Origin: PVC group bacterium
GTDB lineage: Bacteria; Verrucomicrobiota; Kiritimatiellia; UBA8416; PXDI01
NCBI GenBank assembly: GCA_003565095.1
Contig: PXDI01000147.1
Span: 1-16,637, forward strand
Direction of reading: 5' to 3'
Length of the DNA: 16,637 nt
This document shows, in pieces, positions 1-6,924 of the stretch (position 1 is the stretch's first letter; each line of letters starts with the position of its first letter). The translations under genes and the position numbers were made by a program. The notes under the pieces were generated by a model. That model ran no database searches. It saw nothing but the letters and a program-made list of their open reading frames with translations, and was not told where the DNA came from.

Positions 1-1166
1 CGCCGCATCCGCGCCTCAAAGGGCAGGCTCATCTCTCCGCGCAATATACGACTGATAACCCGGTTCGGCCTGTAATTTGTGGTCGCCTGATGGAGCGACG
101 TGCAGACAGCATCCCCGCTCCGGCCCGACACAGGCGGACAGAAAACCCAATACATGCGATCGGTATCCGAGCGCTCCGGCCCGGCTGCGAACCCGCGTTT
201 GCCGGCCCCGATCAAACGGCCCTGTAGCAGCTTCATACCGTAGGTTGCTAGAAAATAATCGACAACAAATTTGGCCAGCGCCCGTGTTTGCGGGTCGGGA
301 CTGAAATCGTAAAGATTCAGGAATGACGCAATCGTATAGACGTAGTAAATACTGGAATCGTATTCCCCGTTGCCGGTCTCAGACAGACGGGCGGCAAAAT
401 CCTGCAGCATTTCCAAGACAAGTCGCTGTGCCTCTTCGCACGAACAGCCGGAAACCGCAGCGCCGGAACCGAACCACTGAGCATACAGCAGCGCACTTGT
501 CCGCCACTGGGTTTTATGATTTTCTGTTCCGCCATCCGCACGGTTACCTCCCAGCAGCTCACCGGGCTCCCCCACAAGATTAAAAGGAACAGAGACCGGC
601 AGGAGATGTTCACGGCTGCCATCAGATGCGTGCCGGGCCTCGGCGTACTCCGCAACAGCCTCTCGCAGCGCCGCATGCCACCCCGCATCCATCTTTTCAT
701 GCAGAAGCCCATACAACCGGACCCAATTCATTGCCGCAAAATGGTACTGTTGACGCAGATTGCCGGGAATGCTCAGAAAACTCCGAGCAGCCGAATCGTC
801 AGGGACCATCAACAACCGGGCGGTCACAACGGGCAGATCATATTTGAGCGGATCGCCGCCAAAGCGGGTAATACGGCCCTCGGCATCACGCTCAAGCGGC
901 CCGAAATATCCGGTCGGCCCCTGCTTGAAACGCCGGCCGCTGTATGGGGAAATAATATCCTCACCTTCAAGCGCCCATGACTCCATCGGCAAGCCGGTGT
1001 CGGGACAAGTTGATTTGGCCTTGCCGCGGCCATACTTTTGCGCCGCGAGGTGTGCAACAGTTTCCCGGATCCGCCCCAGAAAACCCGCTTCATCGGGATA
1101 TGTCGCAACATCCCACGGATCCAAAACCCGCTCAAAATAATCTGTACCCGAATTACTAAAAGTCAT
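1..1166 (-). CDS. Large carbohydrate-active-like protein (possible alpha/alpha-toroid lyase/hydrolase), C-terminus cut by window edge
   Basis: The reading frame is open from the ATG at 1166 to the left edge, about 388 codons with no stop, so the 3' end lies outside. The product starts MTFSNSGTDYFERVLDPWD. It is rich in Trp, Tyr and Arg, has no obvious signal peptide, and carries a TENHKTQWRTSALLYAQ segment near residue 230. A TENH-type motif followed by a hydrophobic helix resembles all-helical toroid proteins of polysaccharide breakdown, but I cannot name a family, so the function is inference. Start: GGGGAG touches the ATG directly, which is unusually close; an in-frame GTG at 1178 is the only alternative because TAA precedes it. 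It is the last gene of a minus-strand run containing GH29-like, beta-helix and permease genes, which supports a sugar-related role. Confidence 0.7.
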   Translation of the reverse strand, partial: MTFSNSGTDYFERVLDPWDVATYPDEAGFLGRIRETVAHLAAQKYGRGKAKSTCPDTGLPMESWALEGEDIISPYSGRRFKQGPTGYFGPLERDAEGRITRFGGDPLKYDLPVVTARLLMVPDDSAARSFLSIPGNLRQQYHFAAMNWVRLYGLLHEKMDAGWHAALREAVAEYAEARHASDGSREHLLPVSVPFNLVGEPGELLGGNRADGGTENHKTQWRTSALLYAQWFGSGAAVSGCSCEEAQRLVLEMLQDFAARLSETGNGEYDSSIYYVYTIASFLNLYDFSPDPQTRALAKFVVDYFLATYGMKLLQGRLIGAGKRGFAAGPERSDTDRMYWVFCPPVSGRSGDAVCTSLHQATTNYRPNRVISRILRGEMSLPFEARMR

Positions 1167-1198
1167 CTCCCCACGCACGTTTTACAATCTCATCTTCA

Positions 1199-1244
1199 GT
1201 CTGCGGTCTGCGGTCTGCGGTCTGCGGTCTTCCGTCTTCCGTCT
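1199..1244. repeat. Intergenic heptamer tandem array
   Basis: Four perfect copies of GTCTGCG (1199-1226) are followed by two of the variant GTCTTCC (1227-1240) and a partial GTCT. The array fills most of the 83-bp gap between the permease stop (1250) and the start of the next gene (1166). The mix of two unit variants suggests slippage plus drift or conversion. The unit is too short and has no spacers, so this is not a CRISPR array. Function is unknown. Confidence 0.85.
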
Positions 1245-1249
1245 AATCC

Positions 1250-2329
1250 CTACCCCCCGCCCGGCATGAAGCCCGGCAGCAACCCGCTCTGCGCCACAAA
1301 AATAACGATGGTTACCGTCAGCGGACTGAGCACTGTTGAATAAAAAACCGTCCGTGCGGCAAAGTCGGGATGATTGTCGAACTCAAGACAAATCAGCATG
1401 GCGTTGACGGCAGTCGGACTGCAGGATGCGATTAACAGCATCTGCGCGAGATAACCGCTGATGCCGAACAGATAGATCAATCCCAGACCCAGCAGCGGAG
1501 CCGCCAGCAGGCGCAATATAACCGTCAGCTTCACCGGATAATTATTGTGCCCCTTTCTCACCAGCGCAAGCTGCGCCCCGAGCGTACAAAGCGCGATAGC
1601 CAGAAATGCGTCCTTGATGTATACAATAACGCGCCAGATCGGCTCCAATGCACTTCTCACCATGGGCTCTGCATCTCCCAGCAGCCGCCGGATGCCCAGT
1701 GTCATCAACGCCGCCGCCAATGCATAGATCGGAGGAAATTTGGCAATATGCAGCAGATTCTCCTTCCAGTGCCGGTCCTTTTTTCCCGACGCCGCCAGCA
1801 AAACCCCGTAGGTAAAGTTTGCAAAATTCTGCGTGATTACCACAAATACCTGCCGGCTCATTGCCCATGCCCCCATGTCAAGCGGACCAAAAGCCAGATC
1901 CTGTACCGGCAACCCGAAATTACCCGAATTATAGAAGATGACCGTCATCATGCCGGCGGAAAGCTGGTCCGGCGGCACCTTGCGTAATCGCAACACCAGA
2001 TAACTGACGAATGAAAGACAGACCAGCAAGGCTAATGAAAAACCTACAACAATAATCGCTTCGCGGGCGGATACGTCTGAAGTAACCAGTGAGTAGTAAA
2101 TCAGCGCCGGAATCACAAAATAGAAATTCAACCGCTTAAGCGTATTCATTTCCAGCCCGGCAAATCGCTGCAAGGCGTATCCAATGGCCGCCAGCAACAG
2201 TACCGGCAGTACCACCAGATAGAAAACCGCCCAGAGTTGAGTTATGATGCTCAACAATACCGAAAAATGACTCGAATGGCAGAATTCATACATGACCGTC
2301 ATCTTGGCAGATCCGCTACCCGAAGTCAT
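1250..2329 (-). CDS. AEC (auxin efflux carrier) family permease
   Basis: Integral membrane transporter of the AEC/Mem_trans family, which export or import small organic acids and related anions. The 359-aa frame has the family layout: about five hydrophobic segments, a central hydrophilic stretch, and a further set of about five. Visible family features are LPVLLLAAIGYAL near the N-terminus, FYNSGNFGLPV (a conserved Asn/Gly/Pro region) and a C-terminal SCSPTAVNAMLICLEF segment. The length is slightly above the usual 300-320 aa; the first ~30 residues are polar and no good ribosome site precedes the ATG at 2329, so the true start may lie downstream (ATG at 2302 or 2293, or TTG near 2257). It sits in a carbohydrate-type gene run, so the substrate may be a sugar acid, but that is inference. 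Confidence 0.88.
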   Translation of the reverse strand: MTSGSGSAKMTVMYEFCHSSHFSVLLSIITQLWAVFYLVVLPVLLLAAIGYALQRFAGLEMNTLKRLNFYFVIPALIYYSLVTSDVSAREAIIVVGFSLALLVCLSFVSYLVLRLRKVPPDQLSAGMMTVIFYNSGNFGLPVQDLAFGPLDMGAWAMSRQVFVVITQNFANFTYGVLLAASGKKDRHWKENLLHIAKFPPIYALAAALMTLGIRRLLGDAEPMVRSALEPIWRVIVYIKDAFLAIALCTLGAQLALVRKGHNNYPVKLTVILRLLAAPLLGLGLIYLFGISGYLAQMLLIASCSPTAVNAMLICLEFDNHPDFAARTVFYSTVLSPLTVTIVIFVAQSGLLPGFMPGGG

Positions 2330-2396
2330 TCAAAAACAAAAGCAATTCCCATTATGGCGGAGTTTAAGCTTTGCGTAACAAACAAATATATATGTA

Positions 2397-2645
2397 CTAC
2401 TCCAATGCGATTACAACGCGCTCATTCTTCTCATGATCTTCAACTTCAATAATGGTGCCGAGCGCGTCGGGATTCTTTGAGATCCTGATTATTTCAGCGA
2501 GATCAATTCCCTGCGCATGGAGCTCTTTTACCGCCTGCTGTGGAATCAGACTTGATGCAATTTTAAGCATGCCCACCGGAACCGTTACTGTGGTTGCCGG
2601 AGCGGTCCCCCCGCTCTTGAATACCCTTATCTTTAAATCCGCCAT
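2397..2645 (-). CDS. Small conserved-looking protein, 82 aa, unknown function
   Basis: Compact 82-residue protein starting MADLKIRVFKSGG, with alternating beta-type and helical stretches and an acidic end (EVEDHEKNERVVIALE). The layout is a short N-terminal strand pair, a hydrophobic helix (VGMLKIASSLIP), a second helix (IDLAEIIRIS) and a closing hairpin. It recalls the small domain seen at the C-terminus of some YvlB/DUF4097-type proteins, but this is memory of the pattern, not a proven match. The start is well supported: AAAGGAG lies about 7 nt before the ATG. There is no signal peptide or membrane segment. It lies between the beta-helix gene and the permease gene on the same strand, with 76- and 67-bp gaps, and is probably co-transcribed. 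Confidence 0.8.
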   Translation of the reverse strand: MADLKIRVFKSGGTAPATTVTVPVGMLKIASSLIPQQAVKELHAQGIDLAEIIRISKNPDALGTIIEVEDHEKNERVVIALE

Positions 2646-2673
2646 GCTATCACTCCTTTTCCAAACTTATCAG

Positions 2674-2703
2674 AAACCGACAACCTCTGCTCCCTCTCGG
2701 TTT
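2674..2703. repeat. Inverted repeat between beta-helix gene and 82-aa gene
   Basis: AAACCGA (2674-2680) pairs with TCGGTTT (2697-2703) over a 16-nt loop in the 76-bp gap. No T-tract follows on the minus strand, so this is a weak terminator candidate at best; it may be a processing or stability hairpin. Confidence 0.35.
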
Positions 2704-2721
2704 ATGGTCTTCAGCCTGCCC

Positions 2722-3999
2722 TCAACTCCCGGCGGGCAACCCGACCATACAGTTCTTCTCAGGCAACTTCTGCAACAACGGCTCACCTACCGCCAGTGCC
2801 TCCAGGTAATCAGTGTGCAGCTCCATGGAACGCACGGGCGACCCGGCATTGTCCTCACGAACCAAACCCGGCAGCCCGGCCACGCTTTGCATATTGCCAA
2901 AAACCGCAGAATCATTTTTGCCGACACAACGGCACTCCGCAAACACGCGGTTCTGGATCACGTTCCGGATTGCAACCAGCGGCGCGCCCGGATTCGTATC
3001 GTTCACCAACGACCGCGCAACACGCTGCATCGTCAAGTTGTCCATCCGCGATTCCAGACAGAATAACGGCACCGGATTATCCGAGGTGCTGTACACCTCG
3101 GCATCCGCCAAACGGATGTTTTTCAATAAGCCGACCCCCTGTGCGTACGCAGGGTCGTCCGGCACAAACAACGGCCGACGGCAATATCGCAGCGCATCGG
3201 CATTCAACGCATAGTGCCGGCACCCGCCGTAAACCCCGCGAATGTCAATATCCGCGATCTCAGACCAGACGCTCGCCAAACGGATCAAGGAATGACAGTC
3301 TTCTGCGCGGATGTTGGATATCTGCAGATTCCGGATAGGTCCCGCCTCAGCACCGAGCAATTCCGAACGCAACAGCCCGTCATCGGCATTCAAGGCCACC
3401 AGATCATCACCGGTCGTGTAGCGTCCCGTCGCCGTGATATCGTGAATATGGCCGTTCTCGCAATATCCGCAGCAATGCACCCCGTCCTGATTACGCGTCA
3501 CATGCGTCATCTGAAAACGAATCCGCTCGACACGAAAATTTCTTACACGGGTGAAACGCGTGAAGTATGCTGTCGAATCCTTCAACACGGCGTCTTCGAG
3601 AACAAACCCGTCAACGTTCTTCATGTTAATCAGCGCGCCGGTGAATGCATTTCGATCGTCCTCCCCGCCGCGCGGATTGTTCACATTGTTGCCATCCCAG
3701 ATGCCGCCCGAAACCGAAATATCACGATCCCCCTTTTCCGCGTTGCGGTTCGAGAGCAGAAAATCCGCTGCACAACGCCCGGCACCGTCGGCGAAGAACA
3801 ACAGCGCCTGCGGATGCACCACCAGCCGCGTCGAACTGCCGATCTTCAGCCCTCGGTCGATCCGGTACGTACCGTAGGGGATGTACACCAGTGGCGCACC
3901 CGAATCGAGCGCCTGCTGAATCCCCTTCGCTGCGTCCGCCTCTCCGCGATTGGGCACATTCTTTTCCGCAATTGAAATACCGTAGGTACTTGTGTTCAT
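2722..3999 (-). CDS. Right-handed parallel beta-helix protein, GH28-like
   Basis: A 425-aa protein with the pattern of pectin-lyase-fold proteins: an N-terminal segment with YIPYGTYRI, typical of the first turns of such helices, then repeated short strands (NVDGFVLEDAVL, VRNFRVERIRF, IRNLQISNIRAED, LLKNIRLADAEVY). RNQDGVH (about 169-175) and TGDDLVALN (about 196-204) recall the NTD and DD catalytic motifs of GH28 polygalacturonases, but I do not see the G-H-G and R-I-K motifs, so the reaction is uncertain. No signal peptide is visible, suggesting a cytoplasmic role on oligosaccharides. Start chosen at the ATG at 3999: CAGGAG lies 6 nt upstream, within the end of the preceding gene, whose TGA ends one nucleotide before this ATG. 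A longer frame to 4086 overlaps that gene and lacks such a site. Confidence 0.85.
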   Translation of the reverse strand: MNTSTYGISIAEKNVPNRGEADAAKGIQQALDSGAPLVYIPYGTYRIDRGLKIGSSTRLVVHPQALLFFADGAGRCAADFLLSNRNAEKGDRDISVSGGIWDGNNVNNPRGGEDDRNAFTGALINMKNVDGFVLEDAVLKDSTAYFTRFTRVRNFRVERIRFQMTHVTRNQDGVHCCGYCENGHIHDITATGRYTTGDDLVALNADDGLLRSELLGAEAGPIRNLQISNIRAEDCHSLIRLASVWSEIADIDIRGVYGGCRHYALNADALRYCRRPLFVPDDPAYAQGVGLLKNIRLADAEVYSTSDNPVPLFCLESRMDNLTMQRVARSLVNDTNPGAPLVAIRNVIQNRVFAECRCVGKNDSAVFGNMQSVAGLPGLVREDNAGSPVRSMELHTDYLEALAVGEPLLQKLPEKNCMVGLPAGS

Positions 4000-4000
4000 C

Positions 4001-4942
4001 TCAGCTCCTGATTTTCTCGGACATTGCCGAGAGTTGCCGGAAGTAGAGCTCGGGAATAACGCCACCCAGCGCGCCGACAACGCCACGGTAAGAGCGGAAC
4101 GGAACGTCCAGCGTCACCGCCGCACCATTGCGCACTATCCAGTCTTTCATAAACTCGATCAAACGTTCATCGGTGAAATTCAGCTTCGGTTCCGGATAAA
4201 CTCCGTCTTCCATGCCGCGACACCCGCCCCAGTACTCCCCGATCGGATTAAGTACATGACAAAGCGCACCGTTGTCGTACTGCCCCGGACAAGGCGGCAG
4301 ACAAAGATGCTCCCCGGCACAGTAATCGTCATCCGGCACAAAACGATCCAGCTTTCCCCAGCCGCCATTGAACGCAATCGCCGAGTCAGGATTTCCCGAG
4401 CGGGCAGCCGCCGCCAGACGCGCCATACTCGGCTCATTATTGACATGGGCTCCGTCAAACCACCAGCCCGACACCTGCCGACCCCAGCGCCGCGAGTACT
4501 CCCCGATCACATCGCACCACCGCTGCGGATAGTCGGGGGCAAGCGCATCCTGGACCCGCACATTCTTCTGCGCTTCCGTCCACGACCAGATATAGACAAT
4601 CAGGTGGATATTCCGTGGACGCAACGCGGCCGCAAGATCGGCAATCAGATCGCGCCGCGAGCAGGCCGGTTCGCCGGCGTAGTCTTCCAGCGTCTGGTTG
4701 GGCGAACACCAGTACAGACTGCTCGCATTGTGGCAGACGCACATGATCAACCAGCGCGCGCCAAGGTCCTCCAACTGTCCCGCCAACGTTTCCACGTCAA
4801 AACGATCCGTTTGCTCTTGAAATCCATTCAGATCGCCCGATCCATCATCGCGGTAATGGTGCATCACACCCCATCCGCCTTCCATCCACGCAGCACGCCC
4901 AACCGGTGCAGTCCCTGCATTACGCTCACTGTCAGTGTTCAT
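4001..4942 (-). CDS. GH29 (alpha-L-fucosidase)-like TIM-barrel protein
   Basis: A 313-aa protein with a GH29-like core: an FDVETLAGQLEDLGARW segment (about 48-64) resembles the 'FDA..WA.LAK.AGAKY' region of fucosidases, and SGWWFDG (158-164) matches the strand bearing the catalytic Asp, here D163. The usual KHHDGF motif is replaced by VCHNASSLYW, so substrate or activity may differ. There is no C-terminal accessory domain, and it is shorter than typical secreted fucosidases; no signal peptide is seen. Start at the ATG at 4942 is preceded by GGAAGGCGGAAC; an in-frame TTG at 4963 is less likely. It is the first gene of the minus-strand run and its end provides the ribosome site for the beta-helix gene, so the two are translationally coupled and may act on the same glycan. 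Confidence 0.8.
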   Translation of the reverse strand: MNTDSERNAGTAPVGRAAWMEGGWGVMHHYRDDGSGDLNGFQEQTDRFDVETLAGQLEDLGARWLIMCVCHNASSLYWCSPNQTLEDYAGEPACSRRDLIADLAAALRPRNIHLIVYIWSWTEAQKNVRVQDALAPDYPQRWCDVIGEYSRRWGRQVSGWWFDGAHVNNEPSMARLAAAARSGNPDSAIAFNGGWGKLDRFVPDDDYCAGEHLCLPPCPGQYDNGALCHVLNPIGEYWGGCRGMEDGVYPEPKLNFTDERLIEFMKDWIVRNGAAVTLDVPFRSYRGVVGALGGVIPELYFRQLSAMSEKIRS

Positions 4943-4971
4943 GTTCCGCCTTCCGGATTTCAATTATTTGC

Positions 4972-5006
4972 GGCAAACGGTACCAGATTACGGACAGGGA
5001 TGTCAA
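4972..5006 (-). promoter_or_regulatory. Possible promoter with LacI-type operator for the GH29-like operon
   Basis: On the minus strand, TTGACA (5001-5006) is followed after 18 nt by TACCGT (4977-4982), a plausible but poor -10. Overlapping it is TGGTACCGTTTGCC (4972-4985), which fits seven of eight fixed positions of the LacI/GalR/CcpA-type pattern TGnnAnCGnTnnCA with the central CG. A repressor bound there would block the promoter, which would suit sugar-controlled expression. No LacI-type gene lies in this window. Confidence 0.35.
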
Positions 5007-5083
5007 AGCCTGCAGTCCCTTTGCCATTCCCGCGCGGTAATTGAGACTCGCCTGCAACCGGCACCTGCCTATAGTCTGTCAGC

Positions 5084-6565
5084 ATGAAAAACCCGGCAAC
5101 CAGTGATCCCGAAACCAGCGGCGGCTGGCAACTAGAAAATACCTACGCCCGATTACCGGCGCCACTGTTTACTCGTCAGCTCCCCGAACCGGTGTCGGCC
5201 CCGCAGCCGGTACTGCTGAATACCGCGCTGGCGGAAGAGCTCGGGCTGGATCCGGAAGCGCTGAACTCGCCGTCGGGAACCGCAATCCTGGCCGGCAATG
5301 CACTGCCTCGCGGGTCCGATCCCATTGCACAGGCGTATGCCGGCCACCAGTTCGGTCATTTTACAATGCTGGGCGATGGCCGGGCGGTCCTGCTGGGTGA
5401 ACAAAAACTGGCGGACGGAACACGGATCGATATCCAGCTAAAAGGTTCCGGCCATACACCATACTCACGCCAAGGCGACGGCCGGGCCGCCCTCGGACCA
5501 ATGTTGCGCGAATACATAATCAGCGAGGCAATGCACGCCCTCGGAATTCCCTCCACACGCAGCCTGGCCGTGGTCTTGACCGGCGAAACCGTCTTGCGCG
5601 AAACGGTCCTGGATGGCGCAATCCTGACGCGGACTGCCGACAGCCATATCCGCGTGGGCACTTTCGAATTTGCCGCACGCTGCGGACCCGACATACTTCA
5701 GGCTTTGACCGACTACACCATTGCCCGCCATTTTCCAAACTGCGCGGAAACCGCCAATCCTGCGCTGGAATTGCTTTCAGCCACGGCCGCCCGCCAGGCC
5801 AGACTCCTGGCCCAATGGATACACGCCGGATTCATTCACGGTGTGATGAATACCGACAACATGGCCGTCTCGGGCGAGACGATTGACTACGGCCCATGCG
5901 CCTTCATGGATGCCTACGACCCCGAAACAGTTTTCAGCTCAATCGATCATCACGGCCGCTACGCCTACGGCCGGCAGCCGGGTATCGCGCAGTGGAATCT
6001 CGCGCGCTTTGCCGAAACGCTGCTCACACTGATCGACAACCGCCCTGAAACGGCCATCGAGAAGGCCGAAGACGTACTGAAAAGATTTATGGAACAGTAC
6101 CAGACAGCCTGGCTCGCCACCGCACGAAAACGGCTGGGACTCACTGCGTCAGAGCCGGAAGATGAAGCGCTGATCGGGGATTTTCTTACCTGGATGCGCG
6201 AGGCCGCGGCAGATTACACAAACACGTTTGCCGCCCTCTGCGCGGATGAACTGCCGGAGTCTGCCCCATTCGATCAGGCGGCATTCAAAACATGGCATGC
6301 CCGCTGGTTTGCCAGACTAACGCGCCAGACCGGCGGACCACAAACGGCACGGCAGAAAATGCGACGGGTGGTGCCGGCCGTCATCCCGCGCAATCAAAAA
6401 GTTGAAGAAGCACTAAACGCCGCCGTGAACGACAACGATAGCGGTCCTGTGCAAAGTTTACTGAAAGTGCTTGCACATCCCTTCAACCATGGAGGAATTC
6501 CAAAAGAATATTGTACCGCACCGCCACCCGGCACACCAACCTACCGCACCTTCTGCGGCACATGA
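5084..6565 (+). CDS. selO: Protein adenylyltransferase SelO (YdiU family)
   Basis: SelO is a pseudokinase-fold enzyme that transfers AMP from ATP to Ser/Thr/Tyr of target proteins, linked to redox stress. The 493-aa product matches the family over its full length (about 480-520 aa usual): QAYAGHQFGHF, the nucleotide-binding segment QLKGSGHTPYSRQGDGRAALGP, the catalytic/metal loop HGVMNTDNM followed by DYGPCAFMDAYDP, VFSSIDHHGRYAYGRQP, and the C-terminal YRTFCGT with Cys491. In this subtype a Cys in DYGPCAF could pair with the C-terminal Cys as a redox switch, by analogy with E. coli; that is inference. It stands alone on the plus strand, diverging from the GH29-like operon. No ribosome site precedes the ATG, but TATAGT lies 8 nt upstream, so the mRNA may be leaderless. 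Confidence 0.97.
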   Translation: MKNPATSDPETSGGWQLENTYARLPAPLFTRQLPEPVSAPQPVLLNTALAEELGLDPEALNSPSGTAILAGNALPRGSDPIAQAYAGHQFGHFTMLGDGRAVLLGEQKLADGTRIDIQLKGSGHTPYSRQGDGRAALGPMLREYIISEAMHALGIPSTRSLAVVLTGETVLRETVLDGAILTRTADSHIRVGTFEFAARCGPDILQALTDYTIARHFPNCAETANPALELLSATAARQARLLAQWIHAGFIHGVMNTDNMAVSGETIDYGPCAFMDAYDPETVFSSIDHHGRYAYGRQPGIAQWNLARFAETLLTLIDNRPETAIEKAEDVLKRFMEQYQTAWLATARKRLGLTASEPEDEALIGDFLTWMREAAADYTNTFAALCADELPESAPFDQAAFKTWHARWFARLTRQTGGPQTARQKMRRVVPAVIPRNQKVEEALNAAVNDNDSGPVQSLLKVLAHPFNHGGIPKEYCTAPPPGTPTYRTFCGT

Positions 6566-6573
6566 CCGCATTC

Positions 6574-6608
6574 GGCGGGTTAGGCGGAGCAAGCTGCACC
6601 CGCCTTTT
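6574..6608 (+). terminator. Rho-independent terminator after selO
   Basis: GGCGGGT (6574-6580) and ACCCGCC (6598-6604) form a perfect 7-bp GC-rich stem over a 17-nt loop, followed by TTTT (6605-6608). It begins 9 nt after the selO stop codon. Confidence 0.7.
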
Positions 6609-6924
6609 CCCATTAAATAGAAGGGCGGAAGGGTCAAGCCTTAAATAATGGGTAAACTCATTTGCGCTCCCCTAGTTTCCGCACAATGCGTTTCATTTTA
6701 CTACTGTTGCTCAGACGTTATTCCACCAGTTACAGCAGATTAGACAAACAGAAATCATCTGCCAAACCTCATCTAGGTTCCTTCCAGTGTCGTCAATTAA
6801 GAGCATCACCACCCATCCTAAAAATGTTTTACCGCCCCCCCCTTTGCAACCTTGTCTCTACATCTGTAACCCTTGCCTGCCCTTCGTAGCGCGTAGCGCG
6901 AAGTAGGGCCTGCCCGCCGTCTTG
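6609..6924. other. Intergenic region with repeat remnants, no convincing gene
   Basis: This gap separates convergent selO and the AAA ATPase gene. It holds an AAGGGTCAAGCC stretch near 6630, reminiscent of GGGTCA-type sequences around REP/RAYT elements; an uninterrupted run of eight C (6835-6842); a TTTGCAAnCTTGTC stretch (6843-6856) that recurs at 14582-14596; and a hairpin at 6879-6909. Base composition is lower in GC than the neighbouring genes. A short plus frame at 6662-6889 and a 48-codon minus frame at 6711-6857 are open but lack ribosome sites and family features. Confidence 0.6.
6879..6909. repeat. Hairpin repeat downstream of the AAA ATPase gene
   Basis: GCCCTTCG (6879-6886) pairs with CGAAGTAGGGC (6899-6909) with a TA bulge; the loop contains a short GTAGCGC direct repeat. 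It sits 16 bp past the stop of the minus-strand ATPase gene, so it may act as a 3' stability or termination hairpin, or be a dispersed palindrome. Confidence 0.55.

Noticed and set aside
317..980. Several short frames on both strands within 317-980
   Set aside because: They overlap the continuous minus-strand gene that runs from 1166 off the left edge, whose protein is well-composed.
1199..1244. Possible CRISPR array
   Set aside because: Units are 7 bp with no spacers and there are no cas genes.
3992..5044. 350-codon plus-strand frame opposite the GH29-like gene
   Set aside because: Antisense to a gene with a strong family fit and good starts; product is Arg/Pro-rich with no domain. It crosses the upstream promoter region as well.
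6711..6857. 48-codon minus-strand frame (VVMLLIDDTGRNLDEVW segment)
   Set aside because: It contains a plausible-looking stretch, but begins after a stop, crosses a run of eight G, has only an internal ATG and no ribosome site. It may be a decayed gene fragment, but that cannot be shown.
6662..6889. 75-codon plus-strand frame after selO
   Set aside because: No ribosome site; it lies behind a terminator and crosses repeat sequence; composition is not protein-like.
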